Assembly (NCBI RefSeq): GCF_040954835.1
Contig: NC_090711.1
Coordinates: 12,767,001-12,831,000 of the forward strand
Direction: 5' to 3'
DNA: 64,000 bases
From: Lepisosteus oculatus
Taxonomy: Eukaryota > Chordata > Actinopteri > Semionotiformes > Lepisosteidae
Shown here: positions 1-15,200 of the stretch, one piece after another
Layout of the letters: every line of letters begins with the position of its first letter
How positions within the stretch are numbered: position 1 is the stretch's first letter
The notes under the pieces: model-generated
What the model saw: the letters and a program-made list of their open reading frames with translations, nothing else
What the model was told of the DNA's origin: nothing
The model's database searches: none
Translations under genes and position numbers: made by a program

Positions 1-1389
<1,389 letters not shown>

Positions 1390-4273
1390 TTAAATCAGTT
1401 ATTCATTTATGTGCAAGCTTACATGCGGCGTGATTAAAAGACACAGTATATAGAATCCGCTTGCAGCACTATTGAAACACCTTTAGTCATTTGCGATGCA
1501 CAATATCAGATGTTTTTAGCTAAAGCAAAGTATTCGGAGACCATCGCGTACAGATTAGCTTGACTTATTCCAAACCTGCCCGTTTTGAACGCGTTTTGTT
1601 CTTCTTCTCCACTTTTATAATTGCTAGCTCTTGAGCTGCAAAGTTCTGCAAAACTTCAGCACATCTCGGTTGTCGCTCGCCAGTCGAGAACACAACATGC
1701 CTCTTGAAGAAAGATGCAGGCTTCCACTCTTGTTTTGAGACGATCTCTGTTGCGAAAGGTAAAAACAACTTTTTCCCCCCCACCTCGGCTACATGGTTTT
1801 CCAGAGATCCGTTTTTAATCTCTCGGTCGATTTGGCGGGCATTATTATTATCTTTTTGAAGGAGAAGCTGAGAAAAGCCCCTCTGCCCTCTCTCCCTGGC
1901 TCCTCTCCCCCTGTCGCTCTCTCCGCTCCCAGACCAGGGATGTTGGAAACGTCCTAACTCAGACCTAACAAGGCTATCGGCTACCCGCGCTGTTCCAAAA
2001 ATAATGCCCAATCCTTTCTCCGCTGCGTGGCTCTTATTAAAGCGAGGGCCAGAACGCTTGTCACGAAGGGGCTGGGCACGGATGTGCCCATTTCAAGATC
2101 GCTGCTGTAGTAATTGTACTGTACCTTCAGCGTTTTTCTCCAGTTCATCTCACGTTATGCGGAGAAGTGCATCATTTTCTTTCCCTGTGTGGCAAAGTAT
2201 GCTATTGTAGTTTTGCGGGTATCGCACTGAGCGGAGTATAAATCTAAAAATCCTGACAAAAAGATCTTGTTTCAAAAAGTAAAGACGATCGGAGTGTCGA
2301 AGAATTGTGACGAAGTGGTCCATTCTCAGTAATACTGGTCGCAAATCATCCCTTTTAATCTCTTCATCGCTTTGCCTGGGTTTTGTAGCTGAATCGAGCA
2401 GCGAAATGTGGTTAAGAAGTACTGTCGAATTCGGAAAACTCCGTTCTTGTTTCTTCTCTATGAAGAGAGAGTTACAATACATGTACATACAGTAGTTTCT
2501 TTATCAAAGGAAGCACAATTTACCGGAATGCATTCAGCGATAATCTTCTGGTCTTGATACCTGAGTTACTGTAGGTCACTGATACTGAGGCTACTGATAT
2601 TGCCGTTATTATGCTCAAACCACATATTTGCATTATTTACAGGTGATTACTTTATCCAAGGCATTACACGGGGAATATGATAAGAAATTAAGACCTTGAA
2701 AATAGAATTTTGTCTTCTTTCGTCGCAAGCAGTTTTTAAAGAGATGAGAAGAAAAAGACTTCCAGTTTTCCTGTGCATTTTCCTGAGAGTTAGTGTGCCG
2801 TCATGTGATGTTCAATGAAAAAGACCCCCCAGCAGGCCAGGTAAATTTCAGGAGGGGCTGTACTGCTTCTCCTAACTGCCCCTTGGTGGTTAAAAAAAAG
2901 TGGAGAGGCTGTTTGGTCACCGTTCAATAATTTGATGCTCTGCAGCTCCAACGTAATCTACATTCCTTCCGTTGTTTTTTTGGCGTGAAGCCTAGACAAA
3001 GACCATCTTTAAGATCGTAATATAACTACTGCACAGAGAGAAATCGTGGCATGGAGAGAATTGATTGCGTGTTCATAGAGGGGGAGCTCCCGAATTAGTA
3101 TAATTAGTATCAGTAGTTAAATTGAAATTGCAGAACTCTGTAGTTGAAATTTCCGATTATTCATTGATATGTGACTTGTGTTTGTAAATGCCTTTAAAAC
3201 TTGCTTTTTACTTTCAGATTTTATCACATTCACTGAAAATTTTAATTTTTCCCAGTGCTGTGTTTCAATTATTAAATGTGATCCTCTTTATAATTTTGGA
3301 ATGCACACCGGATGGCCCCCTCTAGTGGTAAAAGGTTATCTTTACATTAAGAATGTCTCAGGTGTGCGGCTGAGAGGTAATTAAACCGAAATATTCCCAG
3401 GCGAAAACATACAGTATTATCTCCTTTTCTACTGTTTGACAAAGAATAGAACTATAAATATAGTGCAAGGTCGCTAAAAGGAAGAGGTTCGTTCATGTAC
3501 AATGAACCATACAATAAAATTTAAATTTAGAAAACCAGGGTTGTAAGATAAGATCAGATTTATTGCCCCCTGAGGGAAATTGCGTTATGGACACCCAGCA
3601 CTCCTGTACATTTAAATAGAATGCAAACAAAAAAAGAGAAGGAAAGAAAAACATTGCACATTATTCTATTACAAAAAAATAAGAAAAACATTGCACATCA
3701 CTCTAATGCACATGTACGGTATAACACATAACAACATGTAACATTTATAACACATCACAAAACATATTGCACTCAAGTGGGTTGTAAGAGTCATGGGTTG
3801 TAACTGACTGCATGTTACTGACTGCATGTTTTTTTTTTTAAATACACTCATCACACCTGTTGCATTTACAGAATATCAACACATTAACTAATGCTGCTCA
3901 CAGAGGGTTATCTGTCATGGAATAATTTACAACAACAGGATATTTTTTAATCTCAGATTTTGGATTCCATCATACAACTTCACTATTTTCTGGAACGATT
4001 TACGTGCTTCCATATTGAAAAGGTAGTTCTGTGAGAAAAATGTAAGTTTTAAGCTGCAAATCCTACATAACTAGATTCCTTTAGGACTCTGATCCCCAAA
4101 ATGGAAAACAAAATCCTAAAATATGTAGATCTGGTCTTTTTCCCCATTTTAAACAAGCTTCTGAGAAAAATGCAGATAACAGTCAACCCCGTCTTTTGTA
4201 TAACTGTCTAAAAGTAATCAAATTATTGTGGAAAATAAGGTGATGGTCTGTCATTTTAAAATATACACTCCCA

Positions 4274-4500
4274 TTAAAATGATGGAAATGTACTGTCAAG
4301 TGACCCAAAGATCTCATCCAGCCATTTCTTGAAAAAAGTCAGGGTATCTGATTCGACAACATGTCCGGGAAGCTTGTCGCACACTCCCACAACCCTTTGT
4401 GTTAAGATGAACCTTCTACCCTCAGTGCTAGATGCACCTCCCAGTAGTTTCCACTTATTGTATGTTCTCCAGTATTTATGGTTCAGTGCAGCAATCACCC
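4274..4500 (-). repeat. LINE 3' ORF2 tail fragment
   Basis: The minus-strand translation RFILTQRVVGVCDKLPGHVV and TLTFFKKWLDEIF matches the typical C-terminal end of non-LTR reverse transcriptase proteins (..RVV..WNKLP..VV..FKK.LD..). No complete element is present. Confidence 0.6.
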
Positions 4501-4539
4501 TTTTTGGACTGTGAGAGGAGAGGAGGACAGGAATTTTGG

Positions 4540-4815
4540 TTCTGTGGCTAAGGATCTGCGTCTGTGGCTGGAAGGTTGCCGGTTCAAATCCAGCTGCCAG
4601 AAGAGGAATCCTACTCCGTTGGGCCCCTGAGCAAGGCCCTTAACTCCAACTGCTCCTGGGGCGCTGTACAATAGCTGTCCCTGCGCTCTGACCCCAGGCT
4701 CCTCTCCCAGTCTGTGTGTCTGTGTGTCTCATGGAGAGCAAGCTGGGGGTATACGAAAAGACAAATTCCTGATGCAAGAAATTGTATAGGGCTAAAAAAG
4801 TGATGTGATGTTATG
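4540..4815 (+). repeat. tRNA-derived SINE, family B
   Basis: The head GGTTCTGTGGCTAAGGATCT with GCCGGTTCAAATCC (box-B-like) is followed by GTTGGGCCCCTGAGCAAGGC and the end AAGAAATTGTATAGGGC. It shares this structure with 17138-17405 and 55430-55685. Confidence 0.75.
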
Positions 4816-5944
4816 TTATGAACAGTATAGTTATCTTCACTGTGTGCAAAGCATGTCAGGGACATTCATTCTGGTGTGGCAAGTTAATGCCTTAACCCAC
4901 TGCTGTGTCCTGTTGTGGAAATCTTGTTTATTCAACCCCAATAATTAGGCTTGAACCAGAGGTGAGTGCGACGACAGCTTACTTTTATTTTGCTAAAAGG
5001 CAAAAAACAAATGTACACAACAAAGTAACTTCACTCATTTTTTCCTTCCCTGAAGTATGGCAGCTGTCCCAGACGTGCGTGAGGATCCCAGTGTCTACAG
5101 CCTTACTTCTTCCTTGAAGAAGAAATCCTTTTGTTGAGATGTAGATCTGATGCTGGAGTCCAGACTGGATCTCCCAAACCAAACGAGAGAAACCCGTCTG
5201 GGGTTTGGCTCCGTGCCTCCTTGTGCGGTCTGGCTCACACCGCCGTCACTCAGCGCCCTGTTTTGAGCTGACTGATACGATGGGCCGAAGCAGACAGCCA
5301 AGAGAGACAGGGAGGAGAGAGAGGAGTGAAAGGCAGAGGTCGCCAGTCCGTCTCCCCAAGTCCCATACAGGTTGTTCTGAAGGGCTTTACGTTTTGTGCA
5401 GAACATATACCGATAGAAAACGCAACCCGTATTTAGAAGCCCCTGGCAACATATCTTGGATAACGGAGTGTGACGTTCGTGTGCATGTGTGTATTTCTTA
5501 TGTATATGGATCGGACATAGTGTTTTTCACTACTGTATATAATGTATGATACGTGGGTTATTTTTAAGCATAAATAATCTGCGCACGGTTAGACAGCATA
5601 CGCCTATGCCTTATCATGACTGGAGAGCAGAGACTCCTTTCTACGAAGGATGACCTTGTCCCCTCCGCCAAGGTACAGCCCACAGCATGTCGATACAAAG
5701 AGGGGTTTCTCTGCGCATGCACTGTGCGGGGTCGCTGTGATGTAATACACACAGAATTGATTTGATGTTTTCCACGGTGCTGTGGCGAACCTGGGCTTTG
5801 GCAGGGATGTGACGCTGATCGTTTTCACGGCTTTCGGGACGTTGACGCGGCACAGCCTCGCTGAACTTGCTCGGCTTCCTGCGATGCTGCTGTCCCCAGC
5901 CGGCCAGCCGACTCGATGATGCTCTGTTCGTGGTGCTGAAGTTC

Positions 5945-6032
5945 CCTGCGCTCTCTTTCTCTCTCCCTCTCTGTCTCCGTCTCTTGTCTCCCCCCCTCTC
6001 TCTCTCGCTCTTTTCTCTCTCCTACGCTCCCC
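5945..6032 (+). promoter_or_regulatory. Pyrimidine-rich tract in the GDAP1L1 5' leader
   Basis: The 110 bases before the GDAP1L1 ATG include a long, imperfect CT-repeat. It probably belongs to the 5' UTR or core promoter. Its function is inferred only from position. Confidence 0.4.
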
Positions 6033-6056
6033 ACACATCCACACGAACACTCTGTC

Positions 6057-6236
6057 ATGGCGTCTTCCAACAATGTTACCCCTACTAACTGTAGCTGGTG
6101 GCCAATTTCAGCCATAGACGAAGACGGCAAGATCGCGGATGGTGAGGAAAGTCAGGAAGCAGCGTTAGACTGCAAGCCCACCTCGAAAAACAGGCTCGTT
6201 TTGTACCACTGGACGCAGTCTTTCAACTCGCAAAAG
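6057..6236 (+). CDS. GDAP1L1: GDAP1L1 coding exon 1
   Basis: Encodes residues 1-60, MASSNNVTPTNCSWWPIS to HWTQSFNSQK. The GTAAAG donor follows directly, in phase 0. The ATG is chosen because the N-terminus matches the known GDAP1L1 start. Confidence 0.95.
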
Positions 6237-9200
6237 GTAAAGCCGTGTGGCATTGTTGTGTTTTCGTGTTTGCCATGGAAATTTCCAACTAGGCAGTCAT
6301 GGAAACTGGGATGACCAGTTTTCACATGTGTGTGTTTCATTTTACCGAAGGCGTACAATTACGGCACACCTGGTAACGTCATTCTGCCGGCATCCGTTGA
6401 TCTGTAGATGCGCTGATCACTGCAGCATGTGTATAAAATATCCGTAGCTCTAAGGTCGTGATCAATATTGTTCCAGATATTCCAAAGGCATCTCAAGGAT
6501 TCAAACACTGGAATGCATTCTTCATTGTGTTTGGAAATCCTGCACTGTTTATTCCCGAAGGAACTACGCCCTAGATGTGCATTTTGTACTGCTCCTCAAA
6601 CGTGACTTTATGGCATAAATAATTCATTGGGAATAGGTACGTGGAGTAGCTAGCGACCAGTGCTGCATCCGTATTTGAAGCACCGTTACATCGCAGAACA
6701 GCCGCGACCAGTGGTTGATTTTCATTAAAATTGCATTAATCTGGATCGGTAAGACTAGCATATGAGCACAGATAATCAGACCACTTCAAACTTGGCCACT
6801 GAAAAGGAAAAGCATGGCGAGCGCTTCCTAATTGTTGCTCGGCTTGCAACCTGAAGCCGGCTTTTTGTCACCGGCAAACCCCTACAAGTGACTGTCAAAG
6901 AAACGCTTTTTTTTACCTGAACATTTTAAAAGATAGCGATGAATGGAAGTCCCCCGTCATATTTTTCGTTATCCGCAGGGCCGGCTAAATGTCACAGATA
7001 CGTCTTGCTTATGCTGTATTTCGACGTGTCCTCTGTTGTGTGTTTGTAATCGTGTTGTACTGTACGTAACAAATAGATGCAGCATTTTGAACCTTATTAA
7101 CCAGCCAGCTCAATAATAATAATAATTTCAGCACAAGGCAGTTAGGTCTGGTCCAACTTTCAAGAAATGCAGCTTTGTAATGTTCGTCCAAACGCTGACT
7201 AACAGCTTGTGTTGGATTCCTGGAATCCTGACAACCTGCTCAGTCGCAGGTACTGTACATACTGTAGTACTTTATTAATTCCAGCACAAAAAATGTTTTT
7301 ATACCCGCTGTTTTCAAGTTAAGATTTTTAAGTTTCATCAACTGTTCAAGCTTTGAATCAAAGGACTTACTCTACCACTTTATCCAGGAGGTACTTTGGT
7401 GTAAATTGTGGGGACTTGACAGAAGATAAGAGTGTTTTAAGTGGTTGTTTGCCTTTGTCATAAGACAAACGTTTTTAATTAGTATCACTGCTGCTGAAGA
7501 GTGAGTCTTTCATTGTGGCAGATACCACATAATTTAATATTACCTGGACCTGGGGAGGAATTGCAGTTACAGACCATCTACAGTTCCTGTAAGGATATTA
7601 AATTTCTCCACTGCAGGCTGTTTGAAAATGTAGACATTTCTGTCTAAAATTATCACTTGTCATAAATATACAGTTCCTTCTCTTTGCCACAAGGCACAGA
7701 CATGACTTGGCATGGAATTGTATCTGTTTCCTTTTTCATCTCAAGCTGCAGACAATCTGAAACAAGCTCTGCATAATATACCGTAATATTTCTTATTTTT
7801 CTAAATGTAGCCATCTATACTGTAGGTCAATTCAATGTTCATTGAAAGGAAAGAGGGCAGCATGTTGGCACAGTGGTTAGCATTGGTGCATTGCGTCACT
7901 GAGGGACTGGGTTCAATTTCTGAGGTGCTATCTGTGTGGAGTTTGCATGTTCTTTTTCCCATGTCTGTGAGTGTTTCCTCCCACAGTCCAAAGGCTTACT
8001 GGTAGATTAATAGGCTTATGGGAAATTATCGCTGTGTGAGTGTGTGTGTGTACTGTATGTGTTTGTGTGTCTTGCTCTGTGATGGACTGGTGTCCCATCC
8101 AGGGTGTACCCTGCCTTGCACCCATTGCTTGCTGGGATAGGCTCCAGCTCCCCTGCAACCCTGTATTGGATAAAGCACTTGAAAATGGATGGATTGTATG
8201 AAAATAATTTCTGCAGTTATTGCCAGCCAATCAAACACTTACACTAGTGACTAAAGGTTGCATTATTATGACCTTTAAAAGAAAAGCCCAAAGCATTGTA
8301 TCTTCTAATTCATGTTTAAAGTTCATAAACCAATAAGAGGACAAAGGTGGAAGCCACTGGGAAGTCCATTTAACACTGAAAACAGGTGGTGGTTCTTTAC
8401 ACAAAGGGATGTGGGGGTTTGGAACAAACCAGCCAGCCATGTTGTTGAAGCTGGTAGCCTGGCTTCTTTCAAGAAGTGATGAGGTTCTTGGATTGCTCCA
8501 CTGCTGGCAACCAAATGAGCTAGATGAGCCGATTTATAACCTTATGTTCTTGTAATACAGACATTCTCAGAACTAAACACACCATTTAGTTCCCAGTTCT
8601 CCTAGTTTAAGTGGACAAGAGAATGTCAACACAATTAAAAATGCATGCTCATCTCAACCACAAATCAATGTACAGTAAGTTCAGTTTCTTAGCTAATACT
8701 GAAGCCAAAACATGAAGTAAAATGTAAGGCCCTACAAAAAGATTAATATTAAAAAATCTCCAATTATGTCAAATACATCTGTTATTTTAGTGCCTTGGTT
8801 CCAAACTATTACCATGTCCAGCATGTAAAATAAAGGTAACATAAGAACAAATAGAACAAGGTGGATCTTGATCATTTAACTGCTGCATTTGCTATAACTT
8901 TAACTACAGTGTTAGTGGTGCTGAACTAACACCACCCCAAAGCTAATAAGAGAGCAGCAATGTAGAAATTCAGTGTTCACCCAAAGACTGGTACCAAAAC
9001 CTCATGTCTAAAAAGATGGGATCCATGAAGAATGTTGGAAGATCTCAATTTTCTCTACTGTCCAGTTTTACACCCTGCACATGACTAAGATCACGGGCTG
9101 GGGTTTTAACCAGCAGCGGCAGGATCTCTGCAGGCTCTGTTTTGGTGAATCTGGCTGCTCCGTCTTTGGCTCCCTGTCCTGTGTGCTGGGCTGGTGCTCG

Positions 9201-12200
9201 GCTCTGAGACTGTGAGACTACGCTCATCTTTTTCTGTCCATTTAAAACTGCCGATTTGAGCAATTGAAAGTAGGAGACACCAGTGGATGACAGACTGTTC
9301 TTGTCATGATTTTAAACCACACAAAATATAAATCTTACTCAATGTAGAGTAAGTACGTCTTCAGAATAAAAAAGTAAAATGTTGCAGAAATCCCAAACCT
9401 TTTTCATGAATAAGGTTGAGGTATTTGATCTAGACAGGAGGAACAGCAGTCGATCATACTAATAAGTTAAGAAGAAGTGAAACAATCCAAAGAGGTCAAT
9501 GAAATTAAAAGATTTATTTATATCTATTTTGTATCTATTCTTTAAGGCTGCTTTCAAAGAATCCTCTGAATTAATGACATGCAGTAATCTATAGGTTACA
9601 AAGTGGGCAAATGTTTTCAATAGATATTGAGGAAAATAGCTTGCCAATAGTGCATAGTTTTAAAAATGCCAAATCGTAGGCAACAAAACAGGTGAGCTGT
9701 GAGAATTATTCTTTAATTACAACCACCTGAGTGTGACTCTGACTGTGGTGACTAGATGTTTTTTTATGTTCAGTTAAAAATCCATAGCTTACTTACTGGA
9801 GTGTGAGTCAGTCTGTCATCATTTCGAGATTAATGGTGTAGAATTTCATTTTGTTTAAACGGGGGAGGATGCTTAACTCTTCAGGCTTAAAACAAAAATT
9901 AAAATCCTCGTGCACTGGATGTGATCTTAGCTGTGAGATCTTGACCGTATGAGAAGCAGAAGGTCCCCCTTGCTTCAGCACACTGTCTGTAACTCTAGGT
10001 GGGAGAAGTCTTCCCTTTGCAATGGCTTCGACTGTTGGAACCCCCAAAAATCACTACTCGAAGAATCTTTCTGTAAAATGGGGAATATTAATCTTGTCCG
10101 CCCTTCCGTCAAACCTTTAGTGACGAGCCCATGATAAAAAAAAAAATCTGAAGCAATGGTAGGCGCTGAAGGACATTGAAGTATTTATTTTTGTAACTAC
10201 ATTCCTTTTTAAGGAGTTGCATTTCATCATCTTCGAGGATCTTACAATTGTTTTGCGTTCTTGACTGCAGAACAATGCAGTGTTATACAGAAGATACAGA
10301 GCTCTTACTTAATAGACTCTTTAATCCAAAGTCACTTTACAAAAACTAGGTGGTGAGCTGCATATCAACCACACGTAGTTATTAAGTGGAAATCTCCTAG
10401 TGAAAAGCCCTTTACCTGAACGAATCAATCAACCTATTCTTCTAATTGTTAGTTAAACAGTGCTTTTTTATTATTATTATTATTGGAGAATATTGTAATG
10501 CTTCGGGGGTCACGTGGGCGCCCTCACCACTGCCGCATCAGGTCGGCCCCCACCGTCGGGGATTCAAACCCAGGCCTCCAGTGTCACTCAACAGGGACCC
10601 AGCCTCTTGAGCCAAAGGGAAATCTCCCGTCAGCCCGGCAGCTGCAGTCCCTGCTATCCACAGGGAAGGGCGGTGACGTCACCGCGCTGGTAAGCCAGCT
10701 CTTGCAAGCAATGGAGGCCGTATGTGTTACAATATGTTCCATATTTGTGACCAAAGCAGAGGATGTGGCCAGCCAACTAGAATGTCCCTGAAGACTATCT
10801 TAGTCATAGCAGATCATCCTTTTCTTCAGTGTGCTGTGCTGTGGACAAGGAGGTGAATATACTGTAGGTGACCTCAGAAGAAGCTAAGGTTTTTGGTCCA
10901 TTTCCTTCATGTGCATCACTGACGGTAACAGTAGAATAGGCTAACATGTCAATTCAGACATATTCATTCAGCCTGTGGGTTTTACAAGCAGTGGTTATAG
11001 TGTGTTATAGCATTAAGCTGCCTTTGTAGGTAATCTGAAATAGATCAACATGGTCAGGTACTATAGATTGTAAACATGAACATCTAAACCTTTCAAATTA
11101 TTCTGCCCCTGTGTTCTCCAAAACGTATTTTCATGGACTAAAACTGAGGCAAAAAGTACGAGTATCATACAGTACATGAATTTTACTTCATTCCAAGACA
11201 CTACTTCAAATACATAAGTATGCTTTAACCATCAAACAAACTAATAAAAAGAGCATTTGATCTTTACAATGTATACTGAACTGTCTTTTGTGAATCAGAT
11301 GAAGTATAGGGACATAAACACCTAAGAATAGGTGCAAAGAAATAAAGGTTGTTCAGTCCATTTAGCTCATTGGCTTTTTGGTTTGGCTCATTGATCCAAG
11401 CATCTTATACATTACAGCCATTTCTTGAAAGAAGCCAGGGTATCATCTCCAACAACATAGACACATACAGTAACCCTTTGGGTAAAGAAGAGCTTTCTTT
11501 TCTTAAAAAAAAATATAATTCCATGTAAATTTCACTTGTTTCTCCTGGTTTGAGTTTTGTTACTGACTTTGAAAATGCTTTTAAGGCTTATGAATCCTTG
11601 AACCAGGTTCTCAGGATTTTCTCCGTTCAGGACTAAAAAGATTCAGTATGGGACCTTCCTTTGATAAGGATTAAAGCTGATTGCTGTTCTCTGGGTTGAT
11701 TCCAGAGCAGCAATATCTTTCTCGTGTCTCAGTGAGCAGAATTGTACACACAGTTGTAAACATGGACATCTGTCTGGGAGCTGAGAGAGTTGTGGTTCTT
11801 CTGTCTCTGCTAAAACTGTTTCCATCATGGTACTGGATACCTCTGTTAAAACCCTCTTTTGTGATCTTCAGTTCAGTGCCAGCCATGCTAATGTACTGTA
11901 CCATTCTGGGAATTCCTAACAATAGCAGCTGACTGGTTAAATCAGATGTAATTTAATAACTGCCTGCCCTTCCATATTTACTGTATTGAATTCAGGCTTC
12001 AAACATGATTCAGGCTGCAATCTGTTTTATCAGCTTGTGTCTTAGTGCAGAGGATAATGATAATGAGAATGGGGCATTGTAGTTCTGCATTCAAAATGTT
12101 TTTTTTTTAACATGCACAATTAATATGATTATAAGTAATTTGTTTAATTGTGTTTGGACTGATTTCAAAGTGTTTCGGGACTCAAAATATTGTCAGTAGC

Positions 12201-15200
12201 TACTGTGCTAGAGAATCCCAAGGTTGTGTTCTGCACTGCCTTGCCTTCACACACCCCAGGACAGACAGTTTCAGATTTCTTTTTGACATGATTGTTGTGA
12301 TCTGTCTTGCTGTTGGGTTGAACATATCATGTCATTCCGGTTCCTGATTCCTATTCCCATAGAGTTTTCAACTCCAAGCACATGATTCTGTTTGCCATTA
12401 CATACTGTACATGAAACGGCTGTTGCTGAGCTTGTTCATTTTGGTTGCACCTCCTACTTGTACATAAAACCTTGGAGATGATGGTAATTCCAGTCTCAGA
12501 TCTCCTGTGGAGGTGTGCTCCTAATTGCTGACATTAATAAAATCATCAAATGGAAGAGAAACAGAAATTTAAAGCTTAATGTCAGGTCCCTCTTATTAAA
12601 GACCTGCTGATAACAATATGCATGTTTTCAACACCTTTATACTGTTCAATCACTTGGAGCATATTGGTTAAAACTCAGGAAGGAACATTTTTGTCTTTAA
12701 AAACATTTAAACCAAACATAGGATACATTCTGACTGCTATTGTAATTAAACTCAGAATTACTGAGCAGAGAAGGGAACTGATAATAAAAAATATTATTTT
12801 TTACAGAAAAAAGATGTATCCAGGTATGAACTTGAGCTGAAGTTATGTTAAGAGTTTTTTTCATATCAGCAAATATTGAACGTGTTTTTTTTCCTATTTC
12901 CAGTATGCAGAGAAAGAAATTATCCTAGTTGGATAACATTGACAAGATATTTCAGTACTTTGCTCAGGTTTTGTAGTAACTTAAGAAAACAAGGGTGCTA
13001 TCTCCTCTGAAAGAAGGACAATATAGAATAAGATTAGAAGCCTCCATGAAGTTTTGAAAATAGCAAATGAAAATGTAAGAAATTTTGAAAATGTTTAAAA
13101 TGCCCTTAAAGAGGATTTTTACATAAGTGGGTGTAGGTTGAATGTCCTCAGAGACATTCAAAATCTTCAGAGATGTTGACAAAGCAACAGCTTTTGAGCA
13201 GCTTCAAGATCATCCACGAAACATGACGCACAGAACAAAATTGGTTACCAATGGTGCATTTAAGACCGAGCACAACAGGGTAGAAGAGGGGGTTCTTTTA
13301 ATAATAATGATAATTGCTTACATTTATAAAGCGCTTTTCGAGACCCTCCATTCAGGACACTTTAGAGGTAATGGGGACTCCCTCCACCACCAGCAGTGTG
13401 TAGCCCCACCTGGATGATGCGACAGCAGGCATAGTGCGCCAGTTCTCTCACTACACACCAGCTATCAGTGGGGAGGAGAGCAGAGTAATGAAGCCAATTC
13501 ATAGATGGGGATTACTAGGAGGCCATGATTGGTAAAGTCCAATGGGAAATTTGGCCAGGACGCCAGGGTTACACCCCTACTTTTTCGAGAAACACCCTGG
13601 GATTTTTAATGACCATAGTGAGTCAGGACCTCAGTTTTACATCTCATCTGAAGGACGGCACCTGTTAACAGTATTAGTTTCCCCTCACTGTACTGGGGGA
13701 TTTGGACCCACATGGACCGTAGGGTGGCCTCACTAACACCTCTTCCAGCAGCAGCCTTAGTTTTTACCAGGAGGTCTCCCATCCAGGTACTGACCAGGCT
13801 CACACCTGCTGGGTTGCCAGTTGTGAGTTGCAGGGTGATATGGCTGCTGGCTTTATTTATTTATTTCAAACGGGGGGCAGGGAGTCCTTGAACAAGCAAA
13901 TGTGGACCAGTAGGTGAAGGTGACACCTTGGTTTCCTTCCAGACCAAAGCTAGATGAGATCCTCAGATCCTCAGCCAAATAAGCTCGATGGCATGGCCTT
14001 GTTTGTAATCTTTAACATGTACTCATGTCCTTTTAGTTCGAGGAGGATAAGCCAAAATATCTGAAAGTAAAACTTGTTTTGATTAATTGAGTTTATTTAT
14101 TTGAATCATAATCTGAACTGTGTGAAGGTACATTGTGATCAGTGATCCTAATTCCTAGTCCACGTGTGTGGCTAACTAGGATAGACTGGGCTCGTGCTGC
14201 CTTTCTCCAATACTACGGTGCTCATTTTGGGAAAAGTTAAATAGTGACATATCATGGCAGTACAGGCTTTGTCTGGCAAATCATACCTACTGTATATTCC
14301 AAGTGCATTCCTTTATGCAGTCTTAAGGCTCCACAGTCTAAACATTGTTTTTCTTTTCCTCTCTTTTCAGCATGGAATAAACCTTTACTTGTTCCTTTGC
14401 AGCCTACGCATGCTGACGTAGCTACCTCCTTAAACTACTATAAATAAATACTTGTGTGTTGGTTTCAGACAAACATCACTTTTTTAGACAATGTCCAGTT
14501 ATTCTCCTTAGAATGCATATTCAGATTTCCCAGTTTAAAAACAAACAGGTTCAAGTCCTCATTTGTACTGTATCTGTGGCCATAGTTGATTGTCTTGTGC
14601 ACGTTTGTATATTGTTTGTGTGTGTGTGTTTTCTTTCTGTTGTCCACTGCTGCAAAACAAATTGCTCCATGGGGATAATAAAGACACACACTCTCTCAAA
14701 ATGCACATTTAAAATAAATGTCATCGCAATATAAAGTATTATTCAAGTAATATACACCCAGGGCACTGAATTGTAAATTCATTTGATGGTTTATGCAAAA
14801 AGACAAACACTAAAAAGTAAATTGTTATGCCAGACATTGAGAAAAACCATTCCTTCTTAAAACCTTCAGGAGAAAAAAGGATCTGTCTTTTGAAGCAAAA
14901 ACAGAGACGTTTTTAAACTGTGTTATTTCTAATAAATAATGGCATAGTTGCAGGAAGGACTTCTAAATCTTTCAGAATCATTCAGGTTTGCTCTGTCGTA
15001 CTCCACAAGATTAAATGTTTAGTAGTAAATTCTGTCAAGGCCTGATTTTGTGTTGTTGAAAAAGAGCTCAGTAGAGTGCTTTTCACCTTAAAGACAGGTC
15101 TCCCCAGAGACTAACTGATGCCTACTGTATTTACATGATCTGACACAACATGCCAATCCAACAAAGGGAAAGATTACTATGAAGATGAAGGCACAAGCAC

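Noticed and set aside
1565-2011. 148-codon minus-strand frame upstream of JPH2
   Set aside because: It resembles no known protein, lies where JPH2 5' UTR and promoter are expected, and shows no splice signals linking it to exon 1.
12150-12347. Short plus-strand frame in GDAP1L1 intron 1 and many similar 60-80 codon frames
   Set aside because: They are of the length expected by chance in AT-rich DNA and have no motif, splice context or GC rise.
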